Source of the DNA: an uncultured Solobacterium sp.
Lineage (GTDB): Bacteria; Bacillota_I; Bacilli_A; Erysipelotrichales; Erysipelotrichaceae
Reading direction: 5' to 3'
Length of the DNA stretch: 58,079 bases
NCBI GenBank assembly: GCA_900552125.1
Contig: URYK01000016.1
Location: 1 to 58,079, forward strand
Shown: piece after piece, positions 45,145-53,171 of the stretch
Layout: each line of letters begins with the position of its first letter
Position numbering within the stretch: the first letter of the stretch is position 1
The notes under the pieces: generated by a model
What the model was told of the DNA's origin: nothing
What the model saw: only the letters and a program-made list of their open reading frames with translations
Database searches by the model: none
Position numbers and translations under genes: made by a program

Positions 45145-45169
45145 AAAGTTGAAACAAGTGGAAAACTAT

Positions 45170-46528
45170 TTATTTTATCCCAAGGTTACCTTCAATTTGT
45201 GCAACTGCTTGCTGGAAAGACTCTTTATCCTTGAGTAATTTAACCATTTTTTCATAAGATGCCATAATGGTAGAATGATCACGATTCCCAAATTCAAAAC
45301 CAATTTTTGCAAATGGCATTTCTAAATGTATTCTACATAAGTAAATGGCAATATGTCTTGCATTAGCAATGTTTTTAGTTCTAGACTTTGATTCAATCTG
45401 GGTTCTAGTTAAACCATAGTAATCACAGACTGCATCTTTTATTCTTTTTGGTGACAAACCTTGTTCCTGTTTAACAACTATTGGGTTTTCTTTAAAAATT
45501 TCCCTAGCAAAATTGATATCAATTCTTTCAGGATTATAAATAATAGCTTTAAAAAATAATTCATTTAAAGTGCCCTCTAGCTTTCGAACATCACTAGCAA
45601 ACCGGGTAGCTAAGAAATCGAGTACCTCATCGTCAATCATGATTTCATCGTTTCTGCCCTCCATTTTCTTTTGAAGAATAGCTTTTGCAGTTTCAAATTC
45701 TGGAGAACCTACAGAAACTGATAAGCCACTTGAAAAACGAGAAATAAGACGATTTTCAATTCCTTTAAGCTCTGTAGGATGAATATCACTAGTAATAACG
45801 ATTTGTTTATTGTCAGAAATCAATTTGTTATACATATTGAAAAAGATTTCTTGTGAAGTACTTTGTTTTAAACGCTGGATATCATCAATTAATAAATAGT
45901 CAACAGAGTAGATCATTTCTTTTACATCTTCTACTGTTTTATTCTTCATTGCCTCAATCAATAATGTTACGAAGTCTTCACTATAAATATAGAGAACTTT
46001 TTCTTCTGGCTTATTTGCCTTTATATAATTTCCAATGGCATGTAATAAATGGGTTTTACCAAGTCCAGAATTTCCAAAAATAAATAGAGGATTGTTAAAT
46101 TTTCCTGGATAATAACATACTGATAAGGCTGCTGCATGTGCTTCACGATTGTTTTTACCAACGACAAAACTATCAAAAGTATATTCTTTTTTTATTTTGT
46201 CTTCAAATAAAATTTCATTTCTTCTTTTGACCACAGAAGATGGCTGCAGCATATCCACTTCGCTTTTCAACAGTATTTGACATGATACCTTCATATCAAG
46301 AACTTCTGAAAGTTTTTGTTGTATAAGATCAATAGAATCCATCATGATTTGTTTATTGATTTTATAAGGAACTATAATGGTCGCAAAATCATCATCAATA
46401 TCATAAAGATGAGAATCCTCTTTATACCAAGCATTAAAAACAGCATCATCAAAATGCGCACTTTCATATATAAGCTGAAGTGTTTTTTGCCATATTTGGT
46501 CAAGTTGAACTTTTGCAAAATTTGACAT
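45170..46528 (-). CDS. dnaA: Chromosomal replication initiator DnaA
   Basis: This 452-aa protein has domain I (1-80), the AAA+ domain with GNSGLGKTHLLHAIGN and DDIQRLK, and the domain IV box-binding signature GFEFGNRDHSTIMASYEKM. AAGGAGT precedes the ATG. Its promoter contains a DnaA box. Confidence 0.97.
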   Translation of the reverse strand: MSNFAKVQLDQIWQKTLQLIYESAHFDDAVFNAWYKEDSHLYDIDDDFATIIVPYKINKQIMMDSIDLIQQKLSEVLDMKVSCQILLKSEVDMLQPSSVVKRRNEILFEDKIKKEYTFDSFVVGKNNREAHAAALSVCYYPGKFNNPLFIFGNSGLGKTHLLHAIGNYIKANKPEEKVLYIYSEDFVTLLIEAMKNKTVEDVKEMIYSVDYLLIDDIQRLKQSTSQEIFFNMYNKLISDNKQIVITSDIHPTELKGIENRLISRFSSGLSVSVGSPEFETAKAILQKKMEGRNDEIMIDDEVLDFLATRFASDVRKLEGTLNELFFKAIIYNPERIDINFAREIFKENPIVVKQEQGLSPKRIKDAVCDYYGLTRTQIESKSRTKNIANARHIAIYLCRIHLEMPFAKIGFEFGNRDHSTIMASYEKMVKLLKDKESFQQAVAQIEGNLGIK

Positions 46529-46563
46529 AAACGACTCCTTTTATTATCAACACCTAATATTTT

Positions 46564-46593
46564 ACTATAGATTGTGGAAAAAAACTATGACAA
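46564..46593 (-). promoter_or_regulatory. dnaA promoter overlapped by a DnaA box
   Basis: On the minus strand TTGTCA (46588-46593), 18 bp, TATAGT (46564-46569). The DnaA box at 46573-46581 lies between them, so DnaA should repress its own gene. Confidence 0.6.
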
Positions 46594-47188
46594 TTATATA
46601 AAATAAGAAAAGAAGTAAAACTAAAAATAGTTTTCCACAGGAAAAAGTATTAAACACCCCTTATTTATAATGTTTTTTCCACTCTCCACATCTTTCCACA
46701 TGGAAAATATAGGGGAAAACTAATAGTGGAAACAATAAAAATGTGGAAAAGTGGGAAACTATGATTAGAATAGAATATTTTCCATAATCTTAAAGATGAT
46801 AAAAGGCCTTTATTTATAGTATATTTTAATGTTTTCAACGATTTCCACATATAGTGGAAAAGTGGATAAAAATTAGATGTGGAATACTAGTGTAAAAGTC
46901 TAATAAGAGTGTTTATAATAAATAAAATTGAAGATATTCATTATATAATAATAGTTTTCCACCATTTTTGTTATTTATTAACCATTTACTAAATTATATT
47001 TTTTCATAAATAAAGGGATCTATACTATGATTGATATTGAAAGAATGTTCAAAGAGTAACAACACAAAAATATTATCCATATATCAATTAAGTATATTAT
47101 TAGAATTGCTATTAATATTATTATTTGTTTTTATTAATAAATAAATTATAATAATTATCCATATTCTTTGTAGTTCTATCATTTTATT

Positions 47189-47362
47189 ATGAGTTTAAAG
47201 AAAGAAACTAGAATTTTATACGGAACAATGCTTATCTTACAAACTATATTTTCTATATTCCTTTATTTTAAGACATTATTTTATTTGACAATAATTTTAT
47301 CTATAATAATGATATTATTGTTACCTGTATTAACGCATTATGTTTGTTTAAAATTGAAATAA
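47189..47362 (+). CDS. Possible small membrane protein in the oriC spacer (57 aa)
   Basis: An ATG at 47189 opens 57 codons: charged start (MSLKKETRILYG), two hydrophobic segments and a basic end (VCLKLK). There is no ribosome binding site and the region is A+T-rich, so chance is a serious alternative. Confidence 0.25.
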   Translation: MSLKKETRILYGTMLILQTIFSIFLYFKTLFYLTIILSIIMILLLPVLTHYVCLKLK

Positions 47363-47516
47363 ATAATTGGATTAGATGAAATATGAGATAAATCTTTAAT
47401 TAAATATATATTGTAGTATAAAATAAAGTGAAATATGTTTATTTATCCTTATATATTTGGTATGCAGATAGTGAAATAAAGATCAACTCAGAATTAGAAA
47501 AAAATTTGATGAAACA

Positions 47517-47545
47517 TTGACTTCTAATTATATTTTATGTATAAT
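47517..47545 (+). promoter_or_regulatory. rpmH promoter
   Basis: TTGACT (47517-47522), 17-bp spacer, TATAAT (47540-47545). Confidence 0.85.
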
Positions 47546-47598
47546 TTTATAGCAATGCTCAATTTGTATAAAAGAAAAAAGAAGTGGAGGTGGCTCTT

Positions 47599-47733
47599 GT
47601 GAAAAGAACATATCAACCGAGCAAAAGAAAACACCAGAAAACTCACGGATTCAGAGCCCGTATGGCAACAGTTGGAGGACGTAAAGTTTTAGCACGTCGT
47701 CGTGCCAAAGGTAGAAAAGTGTTATCAGCATAA
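47599..47733 (+). CDS. rpmH: 50S ribosomal protein L34
   Basis: A 44-residue basic protein starting at GTG after [26 protein letters not shown], then [18 protein letters not shown]. It is the universal neighbour of dnaA and rnpA on the other side of oriC. It is below the size cut-off of many ORF finders. Confidence 0.97.
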   Translation: MKRTYQPSKRKHQKTHGFRARMATVGGRKVLARRRAKGRKVLSA

Positions 47734-47757
47734 AAATCACCGAACGGTGATTTTTTT
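47733..47757 (+). terminator. Terminator after rpmH
   Basis: AAATCACC-GAAC-GGTGATTT with a run of T; probably leaky, as rnpA follows. Confidence 0.8.
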
Positions 47758-47917
47758 CTATAGTCTTATTATATTGAAGAAATTCTTTAAATATATTAGG
47801 ACTTAAAAGAAGAGAATATTGCTTTTTTATATGAATTAAGCTAACATTAATGTTACGATGCATTGGCTTTAAAATATAAAAAGCATCTAATAAGCGGAAT
47901 AAGAAAGGAAGTAACAC

Positions 47918-48244
47918 ATGAAAAAAGAATATCGTGTGAAGAAGAGTCAGGAATTTGCTGAAATAATGAATTATAAAAAATTTTATACCTGTTCTTCCTT
48001 TGCTATATATGTGAAACCGCGGAAAGAAGATCATGCAAGAGTTGGTATTTCAGTAGGAAAAAAATTAGGAAAGGCTGTTGTACGTAATAAAATAAAGAGG
48101 CAAGTACGTATGATGGTTCAGGAAATTTATACGTTTGAGGAGAATTTCGATACAATTATCCTTGTGCGAGTAAAATATCATGAAGAAAACTATATAAATA
48201 ACAAAAAACTCTTGGAAAGATTGGTTAAAAAAGTTAAAATATAA
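47918..48244 (+). CDS. rnpA: Ribonuclease P protein component
   Basis: This 108-aa basic protein assists the RNase P RNA in tRNA 5' processing. The RNR motif is in GKAVVRNKIKRQVRMM; RVGISVGKKLG precedes it. It is placed between rpmH and yidC as usual. Confidence 0.95.
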   Translation: MKKEYRVKKSQEFAEIMNYKKFYTCSSFAIYVKPRKEDHARVGISVGKKLGKAVVRNKIKRQVRMMVQEIYTFEENFDTIILVRVKYHEENYINNKKLLERLVKKVKI

Positions 48245-48274
48245 CAGTAGGCAAATTTAGCGAGGAGAATAAAG

Positions 48275-49267
48275 ATGAAAGATTTTTTTAGAAACAAGAA
48301 AAAGTTTCTTTTGGTCGTAATGTTAATGGTAGTAACATTAACAGGATGTACAGTTCCGCGAGGTGAAACTGGAAAGACATATGTTGATGCAATCTATACG
48401 ATCGAAGATAAACAAGTTAGACGTGGGGATGTAGATATTCCAAAAGATAACACAGAGCTTCAGGAAAAGTATAAAGATTATGGACCTGATGACATGATTA
48501 CAATTGAAAAAACAACATTTAGCGATGCGCTAGATGAAGGATGGTTTAATGGTCTAATTGTTTGGCCAATTGCATATTTAATTAACTTTGTTGCAGAATA
48601 CAGTGATGCAGGTATCGGTATTATTGTTGCAACTTTCTTAATTCAGCTGATTATATTCTTATTTTCAATTAAATCACAGGTTGCTTCACAGCGTTTACAG
48701 GCAATTCAGCCGGAAATGAATAAAATACAAGCTAAATATGCAGGAAGAACAGATGATCGTTCTAAGATGATGCAGGCACAGGAAATGCAGGCATTGTATA
48801 GCAAGTATAAAATTAATCCATTTGGTACAATGTTGATTACTTTTATTCAATTCCCAGTTATCTTAGGTATGTATCAGGCTACAATGCGTGCATATAGCGT
48901 AGTAACTGGTTCATTCTTAGGAATCAACTTAGCAAAAACTCCTATTGAAGGATTACAGATGCAGAATTATTGGTATGTTTTAATTTTCTTATTAATGGTT
49001 GTGTTCCAGCTATTGTCATTTAAAATGCCACAATGGCTACAAGAACATAGAAAGAAAAAGAACCATGTAAAAGAAAAGAAATATGCAGAACCTAAAAAAC
49101 AAAATGGTATGATGGGATCTATGAATATGATGATGTATATGAGTACTGGTATGATCGCAATCTTTGCGATTAACTGGCCATTAGGTATGTCATTCTATTG
49201 GTTAGTTGGTTCAATTATCCGTGTAATTCAAAATATTGTAATCCACAAATTCTTTATTAAAGATTAG
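48275..49267 (+). CDS. yidC: Membrane protein insertase YidC/OxaA
   Basis: This 330-aa lipoprotein-type insertase (lipobox VTLTGC, Cys25) inserts membrane proteins. The five-helix core includes SIKSQVASQRLQAIQPEMNKIQAKY and the NPFGTMLITFIQFPVILGMY segment, and it ends with a basic tail. It lies 30 bases after rnpA and before khpB, the standard order. Confidence 0.95.
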   Translation: MKDFFRNKKKFLLVVMLMVVTLTGCTVPRGETGKTYVDAIYTIEDKQVRRGDVDIPKDNTELQEKYKDYGPDDMITIEKTTFSDALDEGWFNGLIVWPIAYLINFVAEYSDAGIGIIVATFLIQLIIFLFSIKSQVASQRLQAIQPEMNKIQAKYAGRTDDRSKMMQAQEMQALYSKYKINPFGTMLITFIQFPVILGMYQATMRAYSVVTGSFLGINLAKTPIEGLQMQNYWYVLIFLLMVVFQLLSFKMPQWLQEHRKKKNHVKEKKYAEPKKQNGMMGSMNMMMYMSTGMIAIFAINWPLGMSFYWLVGSIIRVIQNIVIHKFFIKD

Positions 49268-49279
49268 GAGGATAACAGC

Positions 49280-49894
49280 ATGAAAACATATACTGGCAAA
49301 AATTTGGATGAAGTTTTAAATCAAGCTGCTGAAGAAAAAGGAGTCAGTGTTTCAGAACTAACTTATAAAGTTATTGAAGAAAGTTCTGGATTTCTTGGAA
49401 TTGGCAGTAAAGTAACGATTACGGCATACTGTAAAAACGATATTTCTGAATTTATGAAAGAATATTTACAGAACTATTTTGACGGAATTCATATGGAAGC
49501 AGAAATTCAAATTGAAATGGATGGGGAATATTTCCATATCAATTTAAATACAGAAAATAACGCAATTCTAATTGGTAAAAATGGACAAACATTGCAAGCA
49601 ATGAATACAGTGCTTAAGTCTGCAGTATCTAGTGAATTCAAAAGAAGAGTTGGGGTATTAATTGATATTAATGGTTATAAAGAAGAAAAATATCAAAAAG
49701 TATGTTCATTAGCTCAAAGAGTAGCAAAAACAGTGCAGAGAACTAAGACAACTGCTGTTTTAGATCCAATGCCAGCTGATGAAAGAAAAGCAATACATAA
49801 TTGCTTATCTAATATGAAATATATATCGACTGTCAGTGAGGGAGAAGGCAATCAACGTCGATTAAAAATAGTTTATAACGAAGAAAAAATCTAA
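49280..49894 (+). CDS. khpB: RNA-binding protein KhpB (Jag)
   Basis: This 204-aa protein has an N-terminal Jag domain (YTGKNLDEVLNQAAEEKGV, ending SGFLGIGSK), a KH domain with GKNGQ (about 95) and a C-terminal R3H domain (DERKAIHN). With KhpA it binds many RNAs and affects cell elongation and division. It ends the rpmH-rnpA-yidC-khpB series. Confidence 0.94.
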   Translation: MKTYTGKNLDEVLNQAAEEKGVSVSELTYKVIEESSGFLGIGSKVTITAYCKNDISEFMKEYLQNYFDGIHMEAEIQIEMDGEYFHINLNTENNAILIGKNGQTLQAMNTVLKSAVSSEFKRRVGVLIDINGYKEEKYQKVCSLAQRVAKTVQRTKTTAVLDPMPADERKAIHNCLSNMKYISTVSEGEGNQRRLKIVYNEEKI

Positions 49895-49897
49895 ATG

Positions 49898-49933
49898 ATG
49901 AAGTCATGCTTTGATGCATGACTTCATTTCTTT
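49898..49933 (+). terminator. Terminator after khpB
   Basis: A perfect 12-bp stem, ATGAAGTCATGC-TTTGAT-GCATGACTTCAT, followed by TTCTTT. Confidence 0.85.
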
Positions 49934-49978
49934 AAAGATTAATTTGAGCAATAGTTATAGAAATGGGTGGAATTTAGA

Positions 49979-50013
49979 ATGTATAGAAAAGATGCAGCTT
50001 TTTTAGAAAAAAA
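49979..50013 (+). other. Probable true start of the TPR-GGDEF gene, out of frame
   Basis: ATG 49979 has a good site (GGGTGGAA, 7 bases upstream) and reads MYRKDAAFLEK. At a run of seven A (50007-50013) it leaves the frame of the downstream gene. In that other frame the codons after the run read KLQKLHNQGKIEEMYEVSK, a smooth join. One extra A would give a 513-codon gene. Confidence 0.55.
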
Positions 50014-50049
50014 CTTCAAAAACTACATAATCAAGGAAAAATTGAAGAA

Positions 50050-51519
50050 ATGTATGAGGTCTCTAAAATACTCTATGATAATTCGAATGAGCCTCATAAT
50101 GTAGCTAGTGCACTTTACTATCAAGCATATTATAAGTTTTCTATTGGTGAATATGAAGAATGTTTATTTGATTGTACAAGAGGCGAAGAAATTTGTATAA
50201 AAAATAACCTGTTTGAATTACTCACATATATTAATAATCTACAAGGAGTTACATATTCAGATTTGGGAGATTTTCTAACTTCATTAAATTATTTATTAAA
50301 AGCATATTATCTAACATTAGATCATCCTGAATATGAATATCATTATGTTATTGTCAATAATTTAGGTACTTTATTTCATGAAATAGATTGTGATGAAAAA
50401 GGTATAGAGTATTATATGAAAGCTTATCATGAAAGAAGAGAATATAAGAAAGAAATTGATATTAATGATGGAATTATTTTAGCTAATGTGTTAATGGCAT
50501 ATTATAAATTGAATAGGGAAGATTCTGCTGAATATTGGTTAGATATCTTTAAATATTACTTCTGGAATAATGAACATACTGCAATTAAAGAATGTAAGAT
50601 AATTTTAGAATTATATTACCATCTGCATAGAAATAATATTAAACAATTTATTCATTGTTTATATGAGTTTATAAAGGAATCAGGGAATACAACAGACTAT
50701 AGAAATACAATTAAAAATTATACTGATTGTATTAAAATCTGTATTAAATTAAATCTTAAGAAACAAGCATATGACCTGTACCATAATTTAGAAGCTAAAT
50801 TTGTAAATTCTTTGAATTTATCAAGACTGGCAGAAATTAAAGTGGAACTGGCAATGAAGTTTTGTTCAAAAGAAGAACTTCATGATCAGTTATTAGACTA
50901 TTATCACTTAAATATGAAAGCTAAAGAAAAAGATAAATTAAGTAAACTGCAAAGTTTATTAAATAAAATAGATTTAGAAAATGCTCTTTATGAACAACAT
51001 ATAATCTTGAAAAAAAATGAAGAATTAGTAAAAAGCAGTAAGTTAGATGCTTTCACAGAAGTGTTAAATAAGAAAGCATTTCAGTTACATGTAGAGGAGA
51101 AAATAAAAGAAAAGGATATTGATAAAAAGGGTGCATTTTTTATCATAGATATAGATAATTTTAAATCAGTTAATGATACATGCGGACATTTAATTGGTGA
51201 TCATGTTATTGTTAAAATTGCATCTGTTTTGAGAAAAAACATTAGAAAGAATGATCTTATTGGAAGAGTTGGTGGAGATGAGTTCTGTATTTATTTAGAT
51301 GATATAGCATCTTTAGAGGACGTAAATAAGAAAGCTTATTTTATATTAAAACTGATAAGAGATATGCATATAGATGGTTTATGTGTCCCTTTAACAATAA
51401 GTATGGGTGCCTGTATAGTAGAAGCTGATAATAATTTTGATAAAATATATAAAAATGCAGACTTAGCATTATATCAGGCTAAAGAAAATGGGAGGAATCA
51501 ATTTATAGTCTCAAGTTAA
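50050..51519 (+). CDS. TPR-repeat diguanylate cyclase (GGDEF)
   Basis: This cytoplasmic protein (489 aa from this ATG) has tetratricopeptide-like helices (1-300), a coiled-coil linker (300-330) and a GGDEF domain. The active-site GGDEF is at 408-412 and the inhibitory RxxD site (RKND, 399-402) is five residues before it, so it should make cyclic di-GMP with product inhibition. There is no ribosome binding site before ATG 50050, and the real start is probably 49979 with a frameshift. TPR input suggests control by protein or peptide partners. Confidence 0.85.
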   Translation: MYEVSKILYDNSNEPHNVASALYYQAYYKFSIGEYEECLFDCTRGEEICIKNNLFELLTYINNLQGVTYSDLGDFLTSLNYLLKAYYLTLDHPEYEYHYVIVNNLGTLFHEIDCDEKGIEYYMKAYHERREYKKEIDINDGIILANVLMAYYKLNREDSAEYWLDIFKYYFWNNEHTAIKECKIILELYYHLHRNNIKQFIHCLYEFIKESGNTTDYRNTIKNYTDCIKICIKLNLKKQAYDLYHNLEAKFVNSLNLSRLAEIKVELAMKFCSKEELHDQLLDYYHLNMKAKEKDKLSKLQSLLNKIDLENALYEQHIILKKNEELVKSSKLDAFTEVLNKKAFQLHVEEKIKEKDIDKKGAFFIIDIDNFKSVNDTCGHLIGDHVIVKIASVLRKNIRKNDLIGRVGGDEFCIYLDDIASLEDVNKKAYFILKLIRDMHIDGLCVPLTISMGACIVEADNNFDKIYKNADLALYQAKENGRNQFIVSS

Positions 51520-51527
51520 ATTAGTTT

Positions 51528-51563
51528 AGCATCATATGTTTAAATTATATATGGTGCTTTTTA
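51528..51563 (+). terminator. Terminator after the GGDEF gene
   Basis: AGCATCATAT and ATATGGTGCT pair with one G-U, followed by TTTTAG. Confidence 0.6.
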
Positions 51564-51629
51564 GTATTTAAAGACAAATTAAGTGAATATTGTTATAATA
51601 GTGCTGTATAAACAAGAGGTGAATTGATT

Positions 51630-52451
51630 ATGAATAATATTACATTAGTTGCGACTGATTTAGACGGAACACTATTAAACAGTGAAAAAAAAGTATCACA
51701 AGCAAATCGTGATGCGATTAAAAAGTTAAAGAATCATGGTATTATGTTTGGAATTGCATCTGGAAGACCGGTTGAAACTGTTCGAGCAATGGTAAAAGAT
51801 TGGGGAATTGAAGATAGTGTCAGTTTCTTAATGGGAATGAATGGTGGAGCATTTTATGATATAAGACAAAGAACAAAAGAAGATTATAATTTAATGAGTG
51901 GAAAAGTCATATTAGAAATTATAAGATTTTTTGAAGATATGGATGTAGTATTTCAGGTGCTAGTAGGTGAAATTCGTTTTACTAATAAATCTACAGAAAA
52001 AACAAGAGCACAGGCTAAATTATTTGGAGAAACAGAAATAGAAGTAAATTTAAATGAATTTTTACCAAATCGTATGGTAAACAAATTAATAATTCACTGC
52101 GAACCTTCCTATATGAATCAAGTAGTAGAAAGAGCAAGTAATTTTAGACATAAAGATTGTGTTGGATTTTTAACTGCTAATGATTTATTTGAATATGTTG
52201 ATCCGGTAATAAATAAAGGTTTTGGAATTAAAAAGGTATGTAAGCATTTTGGCTGTTCAATAGATCATGTAGTTGCTTTTGGTGATGCTGCTAACGATAT
52301 TGAAATGTTGTCAGGTGTTGGCTGCGGTGTTTGTATGAAAAATGGTACTAGTGATGTAAAAGCAGTGGCTAATGTTGTTAGTGAATATACGAATGATGAA
52401 GATGCAATCGCTCATTTCATTAATGAAGTAATTTTAAAAGATAGTGAATAA
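51630..52451 (+). CDS. Cof-type HAD-superfamily phosphatase
   Basis: This 273-aa enzyme has the DxD motif in VATDLDGTLLNS (nucleophile Asp about 10), the ASGRP motif II and the VVAFGDAANDIEML motif IV; the cap domain is between. Such enzymes dephosphorylate sugar phosphates or cofactors. The start at 51630 is 8 bases after AGAGGTG; TTG 51624 is too close. It is a single-gene unit. Confidence 0.92.
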   Translation: MNNITLVATDLDGTLLNSEKKVSQANRDAIKKLKNHGIMFGIASGRPVETVRAMVKDWGIEDSVSFLMGMNGGAFYDIRQRTKEDYNLMSGKVILEIIRFFEDMDVVFQVLVGEIRFTNKSTEKTRAQAKLFGETEIEVNLNEFLPNRMVNKLIIHCEPSYMNQVVERASNFRHKDCVGFLTANDLFEYVDPVINKGFGIKKVCKHFGCSIDHVVAFGDAANDIEMLSGVGCGVCMKNGTSDVKAVANVVSEYTNDEDAIAHFINEVILKDSE

Positions 52452-52453
52452 TA

Positions 52454-52482
52454 GAAGGTCCTTATAAACAGGGCCTTTCTTC
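52454..52482 (+). terminator. Terminator after the HAD gene
   Basis: AAGGTCC-TTATAAACA-GGGCCTT with one G-U pair, then TCTT. Confidence 0.6.
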
Positions 52483-52602
52483 ATGAGTTGTAAAAATGAA
52501 GAGATGAATGTTCAATATTAGAAAATGATAGAAGAAACATAGCTTTTATAATGTAATTTTATCGATTTTTGGTATAATAGTGAATGCAAAGAAGGTGAAG
52601 GA

Positions 52603-53163
52603 ATGAAATTGATAGTAGGATTAGGAAATCCTGGAAAAGAATATGAAATGACTAGACATAATTCAGGCTTTTGTGTTTTAGATGCAATTGCTAAAGATTG
52701 TAATGTAGATATTGCACAGAAAAAGTTTAAAGCACTTATCGCAAATACAAATATAGGAGGAGAAAAGGTAATTTTAATGAAACCTCAGACATATATGAAC
52801 TTGTCTGGTGAAGCGGTACAAGAGGCAATGAATTTTTATAAATTAACACCAAAAGATATTTTGGTTATTTATGATGATTTAGATCTTCCTGTTGGTAAAA
52901 TTCGTTTACGTGCACAAGGTAGTGCAGGTGGACAAAATGGTATGAAAAACATTATTCGTCATATTGGAACACAAGAGTTTGATAGAATACGCGTAGGTAT
53001 TGGAAAAGATGCACGTATTCCAGTAGTTGATTGGGTATTAGGAAAAATTAGAAAAGATGAACTGGACGACTATAATAAAGCAATAGAACTTGCTAGAGAT
53101 GCAGCTATTTATAGCTGTACACATACATTTATAGACACAATGAGCCAGTTTAATAGGAAATAG
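52603..53163 (+). CDS. pth: Peptidyl-tRNA hydrolase
   Basis: This 186-aa enzyme releases tRNA from stalled peptidyl-tRNA. LGNPGKEYEMTRHNSGF holds the catalytic His20; MKPQTYMNLSG and VIYDDLDLPVGKIRLR are typical. It precedes mfd by 8 bases, as in Bacillus. Confidence 0.96.
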   Translation: MKLIVGLGNPGKEYEMTRHNSGFCVLDAIAKDCNVDIAQKKFKALIANTNIGGEKVILMKPQTYMNLSGEAVQEAMNFYKLTPKDILVIYDDLDLPVGKIRLRAQGSAGGQNGMKNIIRHIGTQEFDRIRVGIGKDARIPVVDWVLGKIRKDELDDYNKAIELARDAAIYSCTHTFIDTMSQFNRK

Positions 53164-53171
53164 GTGTTTAT

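Larger units (their letters stand above)
46529..47500. other. oriC, first lobe, and gene-poor spacer
   Basis: About eight DnaA boxes, mostly of the variant TTTTCCACA/TGTGGAAAA, lie at 46573-46581, 46631-46639, 46692-46700, 46742-46750, 46841-46849, 46861-46869 (AGTGGATAA), 46878-46886 and near 46955. Two TTATCCATA boxes follow at 47073-47081 and 47155-47163. Gene orientation switches here from minus to plus. The rest, to the rpmH promoter, is extremely A+T-rich with no confident gene. Confidence 0.85.
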
